A stretch of DNA of 13,896 nt from JBCBTJ01 sp964597685 (lineage in GTDB: Bacteria; Pseudomonadota; Alphaproteobacteria; Caulobacterales; Hyphomonadaceae), in the NCBI GenBank assembly GCA_964597685.1, contig CAZQZC010000069.1:1-13896 (forward strand), in the 5' to 3' direction. This document shows positions 7,169 through 13,732 of this stretch, in pieces (positions within the stretch are counted from its first letter, which is position 1; each line of letters begins with the position of its first letter). The position numbers and the translations under genes were made by a program. The notes beneath the pieces were generated by a model. The model made no database searches. It saw only the letters and a list, made by a program, of their open reading frames with translations, and was not told the DNA's origin.

Positions 7169-8008
7169 GTGGCGAATGACGATCAGATTGAATACTGGAA
7201 CGGCGAAGCGGGCGACCGCTGGGTCGCGCACGCCGACGCGCTCGATGCGATGCTGGAGCCGTTCCTCCCGGCGATCCTGACGGCTGCAGGTCTCCAGCCT
7301 GGAGAACGAGTTCTCGATATCGGCTGCGGCGCCGGAGCCTTGTCGCTGCGCGCGGCCAAGGCGGTTGGCGCGGACGGACTGGTCCAGGGCGTCGACGTTT
7401 CCCGCCCGCTGGTCGCTCTCGCCACGCAAAGGGCTGATGCGGCCGGCGCTGCAGCGCGTTTCGAGGTCGCCGACGCGTCTTCCTGGACCGCAGATGCGCC
7501 GTTCGATGTTCTGATTTCCCGTTTCGGCGTGATGTTCTTTGAGGATCCGGTCGCCGCGTTCGGGACTCTCAGGGCGGCCATGAATCCCGGCGGTCGCCTC
7601 GTCTTCGCCTGCTGGCGGCCGATGATGGAGAATGATTGGGCGCGGGCGCCGTTGATGGCGGCCTTGCCGGCGCTGCAATCTCCGCCCACGCCGCCGCCGC
7701 CGGAGGCTCCCGGGCCGTTCGCCTTTGGCGACCGGGTTCGGGTGGAGGACATCTTGGATGCGGCCGGTTGGACCGACCTGATTGTCGAACCCTGGGATGG
7801 CGGCGTCGATCTGCCGGGCCGAAACGCTGCAGAAGCTGCGCGTTTCATGCTGGAATTGGGGCCGATCGGGCGCCTCTTGGCCGAAGAAGGGGTGGAGCCT
7901 GAGCCGGTAATCGAACGGCTGACGGCGTTGTTTGCGGAGAAGGCCGCACCCGGCGGCGGCGTGCGTCTCGACGGTGCGGCTTGGATTGTCAGGGCGCGGG
8001 CGAAATGA
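7169..8008 (+). CDS. Class I SAM-dependent methyltransferase of unknown substrate
   Basis: 279 residues with a Rossmann-type SAM domain: motif I VLDIGCGAG (48-56), an acidic residue after strand 2 (GVDVSRPL, Asp76), a motif II-like FDVLISRFGVMFFEDP, and MNPGGRLVFACW after it. The C-terminal ~100 residues contain a proline-rich loop (PPTPPPPEAPGP) and are likely a substrate-binding cap. The start is GTG at 7169 with a strong SD GGGAGG (7157-7162) that overlaps the astD stop codon. The gap to astD is 11 nt and its own stop overlaps the astB start as ATGA, so it is firmly inside the operon. It resembles the large group of UbiE/methyltransferase-11-like proteins annotated only generally; methylation is not a step of the known AST pathway. 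I cannot assign a substrate. Confidence 0.88.
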   Translation: MANDDQIEYWNGEAGDRWVAHADALDAMLEPFLPAILTAAGLQPGERVLDIGCGAGALSLRAAKAVGADGLVQGVDVSRPLVALATQRADAAGAAARFEVADASSWTADAPFDVLISRFGVMFFEDPVAAFGTLRAAMNPGGRLVFACWRPMMENDWARAPLMAALPALQSPPTPPPPEAPGPFAFGDRVRVEDILDAAGWTDLIVEPWDGGVDLPGRNAAEAARFMLELGPIGRLLAEEGVEPEPVIERLTALFAEKAAPGGGVRLDGAAWIVRARAK

Positions 8009-9348
8009 GCGCGGTCGAGGTCAATTTCGACGGTCTGATCGGGCCGAGCCACAATTATGGCGGCTTGTCGGACGGCAATTTGGCGAGCGCGACCAATGCC
8101 GGCGACATCTCCAATCCGCGCGAAGCTGCGCTTCAGGGCCTGGAGAAGATGCGGCTTCTGGTTCGCGCCGGACTGACGCAGGGCGTGCTGCCGCCTCCGG
8201 AGCGGCCCGATTTCGGCCTGTTGGCGGCGGCTGGCTTTTCTGGCGACAGCGCGATTGAGGCGGCGGCGAAGGCCGCGCCACAGATCTTGAAGGCGGCCTA
8301 TTCGGCGAGCGCCATGTGGGCCGCCAATGCGGCCACCGTGTCGCCCTCGGCCGATGCGCGAGACGGCGCGCTGCACCTGACGCCGGCCAATCTCTCCACC
8401 ATGCTGCACCGCTCTATCGAACACGAGGCGACCCTTCGTCTGCTTCGCCGAATTTTCAGAGAGGATAATCGTGTCTCGGAAGGGGGGGATAAGCGGGGCG
8501 CCCGCTTCCGTGTGCATGGGGCTTTGCCGAGCCACGCCGACTTTGCAGACGAGGGGGCGGCCAACCATGTCCGCCTCTGCGCCGAGCATGGCGCGCCAGG
8601 TGTCGAGCTGTTTGTCTATGGCCGCGAGGCTGGGGAAAGCACGGCCGGCTTCCCCGCCCGCCAGACGCGGCTCGCCAGTGAAAGCGTTGCGCGGGCCCAC
8701 GGCCTGGATCCGCAGCGCATTGTCGTCGCCCGACAATCGCGCCGGGTCATCGACGCCGGCGCGTTTCACAACGACGTCGTCTGTGTCGGCGCGCTGGATA
8801 CGCTGTTCTTTCACGAACTGGCATTCGAAGAGACCGAACCGGTACTCCAAGCCCTAAGAAAATCAGGGCGCGGCTTGTTTGACTTGAAGTGTGTCATGGT
8901 TCCGGAAAACGCAGTGCCGATCGAGGACGCGATCCGGTCCTATTTGTTCAATTCCCAGCTCCTGCAATGGCCGGGCGAGGATCGGCTCGTCCTGTTGGCG
9001 CCATTGGAGACGCAGGAGACGGAGACGACGCGGCGCTTTTGCGACGCGATGGTTGCGGGGAACGGTCCCATTGGCAGGGTCCACTTCGTCGATGTGCGCC
9101 AATCCATGCGAAACGGCGGCGGACCGGCCTGCCTGCGACTTAGGGTGGTCATGACGCCGGAGGAGGTCGCCGCCGCCCATCCCGGGGTTTTCCTGGACGA
9201 GGCGAAGATCGACGCCCTGCAAGGCGTCGTGCGCCGAACCTATCGCGACCGCCTGGCCCCCGCCGACCTCGCCGACCCGGCCTTCGCGGTCGAATGCCAG
9301 ATGGCGCGGGAAGCGCTGTTGGAGGTTCTGGGGCTCACGGGGCTTTAG
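8005..9348 (+). CDS. astB: N-succinylarginine dihydrolase
   Basis: 447 residues, the normal size. AstB, an amidinotransferase-fold (pentein) enzyme, converts N-succinylarginine to N-succinylornithine, two NH3 and CO2. The N-terminus VNFDGLIGPSHNYGGLS is diagnostic. The catalytic triad is visible as Glu183 in DEGAANH, His255 in AFHNDVV and Cys376 in NGGGPACLRLRV. Other family blocks are SASAMWAANAATVSPSAD, FVYGRE, YLFNSQLL and YRDRL. Between RRIF and FRVHGALP (about 152-167) it has roughly 11 more residues than the E. coli protein as I remember it. The ATG at 8005 overlaps the methyltransferase stop. It is the last gene of the operon and converges on phhA with a 17-bp gap. Confidence 0.96.
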   Translation: MSAVEVNFDGLIGPSHNYGGLSDGNLASATNAGDISNPREAALQGLEKMRLLVRAGLTQGVLPPPERPDFGLLAAAGFSGDSAIEAAAKAAPQILKAAYSASAMWAANAATVSPSADARDGALHLTPANLSTMLHRSIEHEATLRLLRRIFREDNRVSEGGDKRGARFRVHGALPSHADFADEGAANHVRLCAEHGAPGVELFVYGREAGESTAGFPARQTRLASESVARAHGLDPQRIVVARQSRRVIDAGAFHNDVVCVGALDTLFFHELAFEETEPVLQALRKSGRGLFDLKCVMVPENAVPIEDAIRSYLFNSQLLQWPGEDRLVLLAPLETQETETTRRFCDAMVAGNGPIGRVHFVDVRQSMRNGGGPACLRLRVVMTPEEVAAAHPGVFLDEAKIDALQGVVRRTYRDRLAPADLADPAFAVECQMAREALLEVLGLTGL

Positions 9349-9363
9349 GGCGAAGTCCGCCCT
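9347..9363. terminator. Possible bidirectional terminator hairpin between astB and phhA
   Basis: A perfect 6-bp stem AGGGCG (9347-9352) and CGCCCT (9358-9363) with a 5-nt loop lies across the gap between the two convergent stop codons. There is only TTT upstream of it and no following T-tract on the plus strand, so strength is doubtful. Confidence 0.4.
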
Positions 9364-9365
9364 GG

Positions 9366-10244
9366 TCAGGCTTTCGCAAACCGCCCGCCGGCCTTGGCGT
9401 AGGCTTGGGAGCCATGCGTGATGACCCGGTCGCCGTCGACAATGTCCTCCGGCTTGTGCTTGAACGCACCGAGGAGGCGGTCGTAGAGCGGTGCGAAATC
9501 CGTATCGAGCGTGGTGCGCAACAGCTCCTCGTAAGAGCGGACGACGAAGTAGCTCTGCTGGAAATCGTCGATGCGATAATCCGTCGCCATGAGGCGTTCA
9601 AGGTCGAAGCCGATCCGGTTGGGCGAGGGGTCTTCAAGGGCGAAAATGCTCTCAGATTTGGAGGAAACGATGCCCGCCCCGTAAATCCGGAGGCCGTCGT
9701 CAGTCTCAATGAGCCCGAATTCAACGGTGTACCAGTAAAGCGCGGCCAAGTTTTTCAAGGCGTTCCATTCGAGCGACCGCAAGCCGCCTTGGCCGTAGGC
9801 CTGCATGTAATCGGCGAAGACCGGATTGGTCAGCATCGGCACGTGGCCGAAGACGTCGTGAAAGACGTCGGGCTCCTGGATGTAATCGAGCTGGTCGCGT
9901 TTGCGGATGAAGTTGCCGGCCGGAAAGCGTCGATTGGCGAGGTGATCGAAGAAGATATTGTCAGGCACCAAGCACGGCACGGCGACGACGCGCCAACCGG
10001 TCAATTTCTCGAGTTCGTCTGAGATCTGCTCGAAATTGGGAACGCCTCCACGATGCAGGTCCAGCACCTCGAGCCCGTCCATGAATTCCGGCGCCGCCCG
10101 ACCGGGCAGAACCTTCATTTGGCGCTCATAGAGGAGGTCCCAAACCGCGTGCTCGTCCGCCGAATACGCCGCCCAGCCCTGGTCGATCGTAAAGTCGTCG
10201 GCTGCGCCGAGCGTCCGAGGGTCGAGTGTGTCGACGCTGGTCAT
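9366..10244 (-). CDS. phhA: Phenylalanine-4-hydroxylase
   Basis: 292 residues, a bacterial monomeric-type aromatic amino acid hydroxylase without the N-terminal ACT regulatory domain of animal enzymes. It converts phenylalanine to tyrosine with tetrahydropterin, O2 and non-haem iron. The iron-binding facial triad is visible: His129 and His134 in PDVFHDVFGHVPML and Glu175 in YWYTVEFGLI. Other family blocks are FPAGNFIRKRDQLDYIQEPD and YGAGIVSSKSE. The ATG at 10244 is preceded by AGGAG 9 nt upstream. It is divergent from maiA, which acts later in tyrosine breakdown. No pterin carbinolamine dehydratase (phhB) is in the window. Confidence 0.97.
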   Translation of the reverse strand: MTSVDTLDPRTLGAADDFTIDQGWAAYSADEHAVWDLLYERQMKVLPGRAAPEFMDGLEVLDLHRGGVPNFEQISDELEKLTGWRVVAVPCLVPDNIFFDHLANRRFPAGNFIRKRDQLDYIQEPDVFHDVFGHVPMLTNPVFADYMQAYGQGGLRSLEWNALKNLAALYWYTVEFGLIETDDGLRIYGAGIVSSKSESIFALEDPSPNRIGFDLERLMATDYRIDDFQQSYFVVRSYEELLRTTLDTDFAPLYDRLLGAFKHKPEDIVDGDRVITHGSQAYAKAGGRFAKA

Positions 10245-10346
10245 GCGTTTTTTCTCCTGCCGTACGGGCTGTCCTTGGAATATTCAGAGCGCCTATATGG
10301 CAATCTGCGGAGCGAAAAGCCCTCTAATCCCTTAGCTGATCGTAAA

Positions 10347-10362
10347 CTTGACGGCTATCAAG
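10347..10362. promoter_or_regulatory. Short inverted repeat in the phhA-maiA divergent intergenic region
   Basis: CTTGA (10347-10351) and TCAAG (10358-10362) form a symmetric site with a 6-bp spacer in the 171-bp gap between the divergent phhA and maiA genes. A -35-like TTGACG (10348-10353) overlaps it, but no good -10 box follows at normal spacing. It could be an operator for a shared regulator; a chance match is possible for such short arms. Confidence 0.25.
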
Positions 10363-10415
10363 AGGGTGCGCCGTGATTTAGGAATGGACCATACGCACAA
10401 GCACGGAGGTTTTCT

Positions 10416-11072
10416 ATGTCCGGCGTCACCTTGTACGGATACTGGCGGTCGTCGGCGGCCTATCGGCTGCGCATCGCCCTTAATTTGAAGGGCGTCCCTT
10501 ACGCCCAGTCTCCGGTGAACATCGCGCCCGGCGCAGATCAACAAAAATCCTCCGACTACGCCGCGCTCAATCCGCAAATGCGCGTTCCAGCGATTGAGAC
10601 GGCCGATGGCGTTTCGGGACAATCCATGGCGATCCTCGATTGGCTTGAGGACGTCTATCCCGAACCTGCGCTGGTGCCCGCCGACGCTTGGGACAGGCTG
10701 CGTTGCCGCGCTTTTGCAGACGTCGTCGCCTGCGACATTCACCCCATCAACAACCTCTCGGTCTTGATGCGCTTGCGGTCGCACTTCGGCGCCGACGAGG
10801 ATGCGGTCAACGCCTGGTACGCGCACTGGATCTTGGAAGGGTTCACCGCGCTTGAGGCTATGGCCGCGGCCAGGCCGGCCGGCGATTTCCTGTTCGGCGA
10901 CGCTCCTGGCCTCGCCGAAGTTTGCTTGGTTCCACAGATGTGGAACGCGCGTCGGTTCAAAATTGCATTGGACGCGTTCCCAAGGCTCGTCGCCGTCGAC
11001 GCGCGCTGCCGTCAGATCCCTGAATTCGCCGATGCGGCGCCCGAAGTCCAACCCGACGCGCCCCAAGAATAG
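10416..11072 (+). CDS. maiA: Maleylacetoacetate isomerase (zeta-class glutathione S-transferase)
   Basis: 218 residues, the usual zeta-GST length. It isomerises maleylacetoacetate to fumarylacetoacetate with glutathione in tyrosine/homogentisate breakdown. The N-terminal thioredoxin-like domain begins LYGYWRSSAAYRLRIALNLKG, with the catalytic Ser pair Ser12-Ser13; the third position of the SSC-type motif is Ala here. NPQMRVPAI and SGQSMAILDWLE (67-78) form the glutathione site. The helical C-terminal domain has the family-typical CDIHPINNLSVL and CLVPQMWNARRF. The ATG at 10416 has GGAGG 6 nt upstream. The neighbouring divergent phhA supports a Phe/Tyr catabolic role. The remaining steps (hppD, hmgA, fahA) are not in the window. 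Confidence 0.93.
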   Translation: MSGVTLYGYWRSSAAYRLRIALNLKGVPYAQSPVNIAPGADQQKSSDYAALNPQMRVPAIETADGVSGQSMAILDWLEDVYPEPALVPADAWDRLRCRAFADVVACDIHPINNLSVLMRLRSHFGADEDAVNAWYAHWILEGFTALEAMAAARPAGDFLFGDAPGLAEVCLVPQMWNARRFKIALDAFPRLVAVDARCRQIPEFADAAPEVQPDAPQE

Positions 11073-11099
11073 AAAAAGCGGGGGCCGCGGCCCCCGCTT
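11073..11099 (-). terminator. Intrinsic terminator of the RTX metalloprotease gene, possibly shared with maiA
   Basis: A perfect 24-bp palindrome (11076-11099; half-site AAGCGGGGGCCG) lies 22 bp beyond the metalloprotease stop. Read on the minus strand it is followed by five T (11073-11077 on the plus strand are A), the classic arrangement for that direction. On the plus strand it starts 3 bp after the maiA stop but is followed by CTAG instead of a T-tract, so termination of maiA would be weaker. Confidence 0.85.
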
Positions 11100-11121
11100 C
11101 TAGAAAACCCGCGAATGGCGA

Positions 11122-12831
11122 CTAGGCCATCAGGAGGTCGAAATCCTCTTGGAAGAGCAATGCGGCGCTCGGATCGAAGTCGAACACGCCGTCCGGCGGA
11201 AGGACAGACGCCGCTGTCGCCGCGCCTGCTGGCGCCGCGGGTTCTGCGCCCACCACCTCGATATCGCCGTCCAGGAAATCGTCGAGGTCGGTGTCTTCCA
11301 GAACCAGGGTCTGACCTGTCGCCGCATCAAGCGTGACGATCACATCGTCGCCGACTTCAGCAGCCGCGGCGAACACGTCGGCGGCGCTCACGAACGCAAA
11401 ACCATCGAAGATCAGCGTGTCCTGATTCTCATTGAAATCGACGATCGTGTCGGTGTCGCCAGCGGCCCCGAACGCCAGGGTTATGACGTCGCCGCCATTA
11501 CCGCTGTCAATCGTGTCGCTGCCAGCTCCGCCGTCGATGATGTCCGAGCCGTTGCCGCCGATGATGAAATCGTCGCCGGCGGCCACGTCGAGGAACACCG
11601 AGGGGTCGACTGCGACCTGAACCGCGCTTTCGCCCGGCAAGAAGGTGACGCGTTGGGTGACCGTCGCACCGTCGGCGCCGACAATCTCCACGCCCACCGA
11701 GGTCGGAAGCGTGATGAAGAGCGACGGCGCATCCAGTTCAACGGTGACCAAGACCGCGCCGTCGACCACCGCCAATTCGGAGCTGACCGAAGCGGTCGGC
11801 GTGAAGGGCAGGGTGTCGAGCGTATTGATCAGCCCGAGATCGGCTGGAACGTCCAAAGTGTATCCGAGGTCTGCGAGGACGGCGAGTTCGGCCGCGCCGA
11901 TCGTCACGATGTCGCCCGGAATAACAACGGGGTTCATCAACGCCAGCGCCGTGTCCGCGATGGTCCCGTCCGGATTGAACAAGGCGAAATGCGAGACGTC
12001 GGACGCCGGGCTGTCAAACGTGCTCTCCAGCGTGACAGGTTCGCCGTAGATGTCGACAAGGTTGTCGCCAATATACGAGGGCGTCAGGAAAGGGTCGCCA
12101 AGATCCTCGAAAATGACGTTCGTGCCGTAGGTTGTTTCAAGCGGATCCGGGATGCCGTCGCCGTCGATGTCGACCGCGAAATCGACGCCCGTATTGTCTC
12201 GGAAAGCGAGGAAGCCGAGGCCATGTCCGATCTCATGGGTCAGGACCGAGACCAGGTCGAGCACGCCTGGGATGGGTTCCCGATCTGGCGCTGTGTCAAA
12301 CGACGCATCCAGCAGGAAGTCCGTGCCGACCGATATGACAATGTCGGGCGTGTCGCCATTGAAATCGGTGCCTGTGATCAGCTCCAATTGTGCGCTGGTG
12401 AAGATTTCCGTGAAGCCGTTGACCGGAGGGCCGGCCGAAATGAAAAACGATCCAGCTGAAGCGGATGCGACAACGCCTTCTCCGAGGTCGGCGATGGTCA
12501 CGGCGACATCGAGAGACGCCCCGTCAGCGCCGACGATGAATTCGGCCCAGTCCTCAAGCGCAACCGCGGTCACCTCCGCCACCGCGTCGATCAGTGCGTC
12601 GAAACTGGCGTCGGCTGAGTTTATGACGGCGACGCCGAAGTCGAACAAAGCGTCCGCGGTCGCCGAAGCCATGGGCGCCGCGCCTACAAAGCTTTCGAAA
12701 TCGAATTCGCCGAAGATGTCTGTTTCACCTTCGATTTCAACAACTGTCTGAAAGCTGAATTCTTGAAGGTTTTCGGGAATAGACCCCGAGTCGAATATAT
12801 CACGACTTTCAAAGATGCTATTATTTTCCAT
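11122..12831 (-). CDS. Secreted RTX-type putative zinc metalloprotease (type I secretion substrate)
   Basis: 569 residues from the ATG at 12831, which has AGGAGG 6 nt upstream; a longer reading adds six residues and lacks an SD. No Sec signal peptide is visible. Residues ~60-330 look like a zinc metalloprotease: HEIGHGLGF (199-207) supplies two His ligands and the catalytic Glu. A later DVSHF (His281) is the candidate third ligand, and ALMNP (Met299) resembles the Met-turn, a split arrangement as in leishmanolysin-like enzymes. DIDGDGIPD (~222-230) looks like a calcium loop. Residues ~350-415 are a beta-sandwich-like spacer. Residues ~418-452 hold two to three RTX nonapeptides (GGNGSDIIDGGAGSDTIDSG), followed by a hydrophobic, acidic C-terminus ending FDLLMA, typical of type I secretion substrates. 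The protein has no Lys, no Cys and only four Arg. No ABC/HlyD exporter genes are nearby. Protease activity is inferred. Confidence 0.8.
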   Translation of the reverse strand: MENNSIFESRDIFDSGSIPENLQEFSFQTVVEIEGETDIFGEFDFESFVGAAPMASATADALFDFGVAVINSADASFDALIDAVAEVTAVALEDWAEFIVGADGASLDVAVTIADLGEGVVASASAGSFFISAGPPVNGFTEIFTSAQLELITGTDFNGDTPDIVISVGTDFLLDASFDTAPDREPIPGVLDLVSVLTHEIGHGLGFLAFRDNTGVDFAVDIDGDGIPDPLETTYGTNVIFEDLGDPFLTPSYIGDNLVDIYGEPVTLESTFDSPASDVSHFALFNPDGTIADTALALMNPVVIPGDIVTIGAAELAVLADLGYTLDVPADLGLINTLDTLPFTPTASVSSELAVVDGAVLVTVELDAPSLFITLPTSVGVEIVGADGATVTQRVTFLPGESAVQVAVDPSVFLDVAAGDDFIIGGNGSDIIDGGAGSDTIDSGNGGDVITLAFGAAGDTDTIVDFNENQDTLIFDGFAFVSAADVFAAAAEVGDDVIVTLDAATGQTLVLEDTDLDDFLDGDIEVVGAEPAAPAGAATAASVLPPDGVFDFDPSAALLFQEDFDLLMA

Positions 12832-12858
12832 GTGCTTCCTCCTTGCCACTTTCTTGGG

Positions 12859-12886
12859 GTGGGCGCTTTAAAAGAAGCGGACCCAC
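12859..12886 (-). promoter_or_regulatory. Bulged stem-loop in the metalloprotease 5' leader
   Basis: GTGGGCGCTT (12859-12868) pairs with AAGCG (12875-12879) plus CCCAC (12882-12886), leaving a 2-nt bulge and a 6-nt loop. It lies 16 nt upstream of the SD in the minus-strand leader, so it could affect mRNA stability or translation. Confidence 0.35.
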
Positions 12887-12919
12887 GCCACCCGCAGAGG
12901 CCTCCCTGTTTCATTTCGC

Positions 12920-12942
12920 AAAAATTGCCCCCGCAAGGGCAA
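12920..12942 (-). terminator. Terminator-like hairpin upstream of the metalloprotease gene (possible attenuator)
   Basis: On the minus strand a perfect 6-bp stem TTGCCC/GGGCAA with a 6-nt loop is followed directly by five T. It lies 89 bp upstream of the metalloprotease ATG and in the same direction, with no minus-strand gene above it to terminate. It could be a leader attenuator, the end of an uncalled short RNA, or a barrier against antisense read-through. The short stem makes it weaker than the terminators at 1123 and 11073. Confidence 0.45.
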
Positions 12943-13158
12943 AAGTTCTAAAAACGTAACAAGAAGAGCTCCACTTGGACGCCCCGTTCCCCAGAAAAGA
13001 GAATGGCAGGGAAAATTCTTTCGCCAATCGGTTCAATTTGTAGTCGCCTGATTTGCGTCGGTTGTTTTTTATAGTTGCCGCTTGGTCACAATCTCGCCGA
13101 TTTCGTGGCGGACCACTTCGATCGCCTCGGGGGGCGATCCAGTGTGCGAGTTCGGTTG

Positions 13159-13632
13159 ATGAAGCCTGTAATCCTGTCCGCCCTCATTTTTGTCCCAGAG
13201 GTCGCCGCGGCCTGTTCCACCCGCCCATTGACCCTGGACGACAACATCATTGTGCCCGGTGAACGCATCGGCGAGATTGAGATCGGCATGCCCCTTTCGA
13301 CGCTCTTGGCGGTAAAAGGGACGCCGCGGCGCACCATTCCAATGGACGGCACCGCCGCAACGACCTACGCTTTCGACGGCGTCAGCGTCGCCGCCGACGA
13401 TCGCGTCTATTGGATTGTCGCGAAAGATTCCCGCTTTCGAACGGCGGACGGAATTGCGCCCGGCGTCGAGCAAATCGAAGCGCGCGGCCGTTTCGGCCAA
13501 CCCGATTGCGTCGTGACCAAACCCGACATCACGACCTACGATTACGGGAATGTCTATTTCGAGGTGGATAATGCAACGGGCCGTGTGACTGAGGTCGGCG
13601 TTTTGCGCAATTCGCCGGCCTGCGACGGTTGA
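13159..13632 (+). CDS. Small exported protein of unknown function with two similar units
   Basis: 157 residues from the ATG at 13159. The N-terminus MKPVILSALIFVPEVAAAC is a signal peptide; VAAAC could be a weak lipobox (Cys19) or an ordinary AXA cleavage site. A GTG at 13144, with GGGGGG upstream, would add RVRL and is a fair alternative start. The mature part seems to be two related units: IEIGMPLSTLLAVKGTP then TYAFDGVSV and a DDRVYWI strand (residues ~41-86), and IAPGVEQIEARGRFGQP then TYDYGNVYFEVD and GRVTEVGV (~99-149). The Gly-x-Pro and Tyr-x-x-Gly positions are about 56-59 residues apart. The pattern recalls BamE/SmpA-like folds but I cannot confirm that. Cys117 and Cys155 could form a disulfide. 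No function assigned. Confidence 0.72.
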   Translation: MKPVILSALIFVPEVAAACSTRPLTLDDNIIVPGERIGEIEIGMPLSTLLAVKGTPRRTIPMDGTAATTYAFDGVSVAADDRVYWIVAKDSRFRTADGIAPGVEQIEARGRFGQPDCVVTKPDITTYDYGNVYFEVDNATGRVTEVGVLRNSPACDG

Positions 13633-13732
13633 GACCAGGCGATCCGTCGGGTCCACGCCCTTGCGGGCGGGGCGCCCCCAGCGTTAAAGGCTGACGCCGA
13701 TACAGCAAACGCAAGGCGGGCGTCGCCCAGAC

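Larger units (their letters stand above)
12832..13158. other. 327-bp divergent intergenic region
   Basis: No gene is supported in this gap, which is visibly more AT-rich than its surroundings. From left to right it holds the strong SD of the metalloprotease (CCTCCT on the plus strand, 12838-12843), a bulged hairpin (12859-12886), a terminator-like hairpin for the minus strand (12920-12942), a run without recognisable motifs, and an isolated -10-like TATAGT (13070-13075) facing the small exported-protein gene, without a matching -35. An overlapping minus-strand ORF (from 12914 into the metalloprotease gene) has no family features and is not called. Confidence 0.6.

Noticed and set aside
7183..8850. 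Longest minus-strand ORF (555 codons) opposite the methyltransferase and astB
   Set aside because: Spans two real, overlapping plus-strand genes; low-complexity translation with no domain features.
12684..12914. Minus-strand ORF of 76 codons overlapping the metalloprotease start
   Set aside because: Different frame across a strongly supported start with a good SD; no motifs.
13075..13158. Longer start for the small exported protein
   Set aside because: It would put 28 residues before the signal peptide and overlap the -10-like sequence; ATG 13159 (or GTG 13144) fits better.
13656..13678. GC-rich palindromes (CGCCC-N4-GGGCG and GGGGCGCCCC) after the small exported-protein gene
   Set aside because: No T-tract follows and such short arms are expected by chance in this base composition; not called a terminator.
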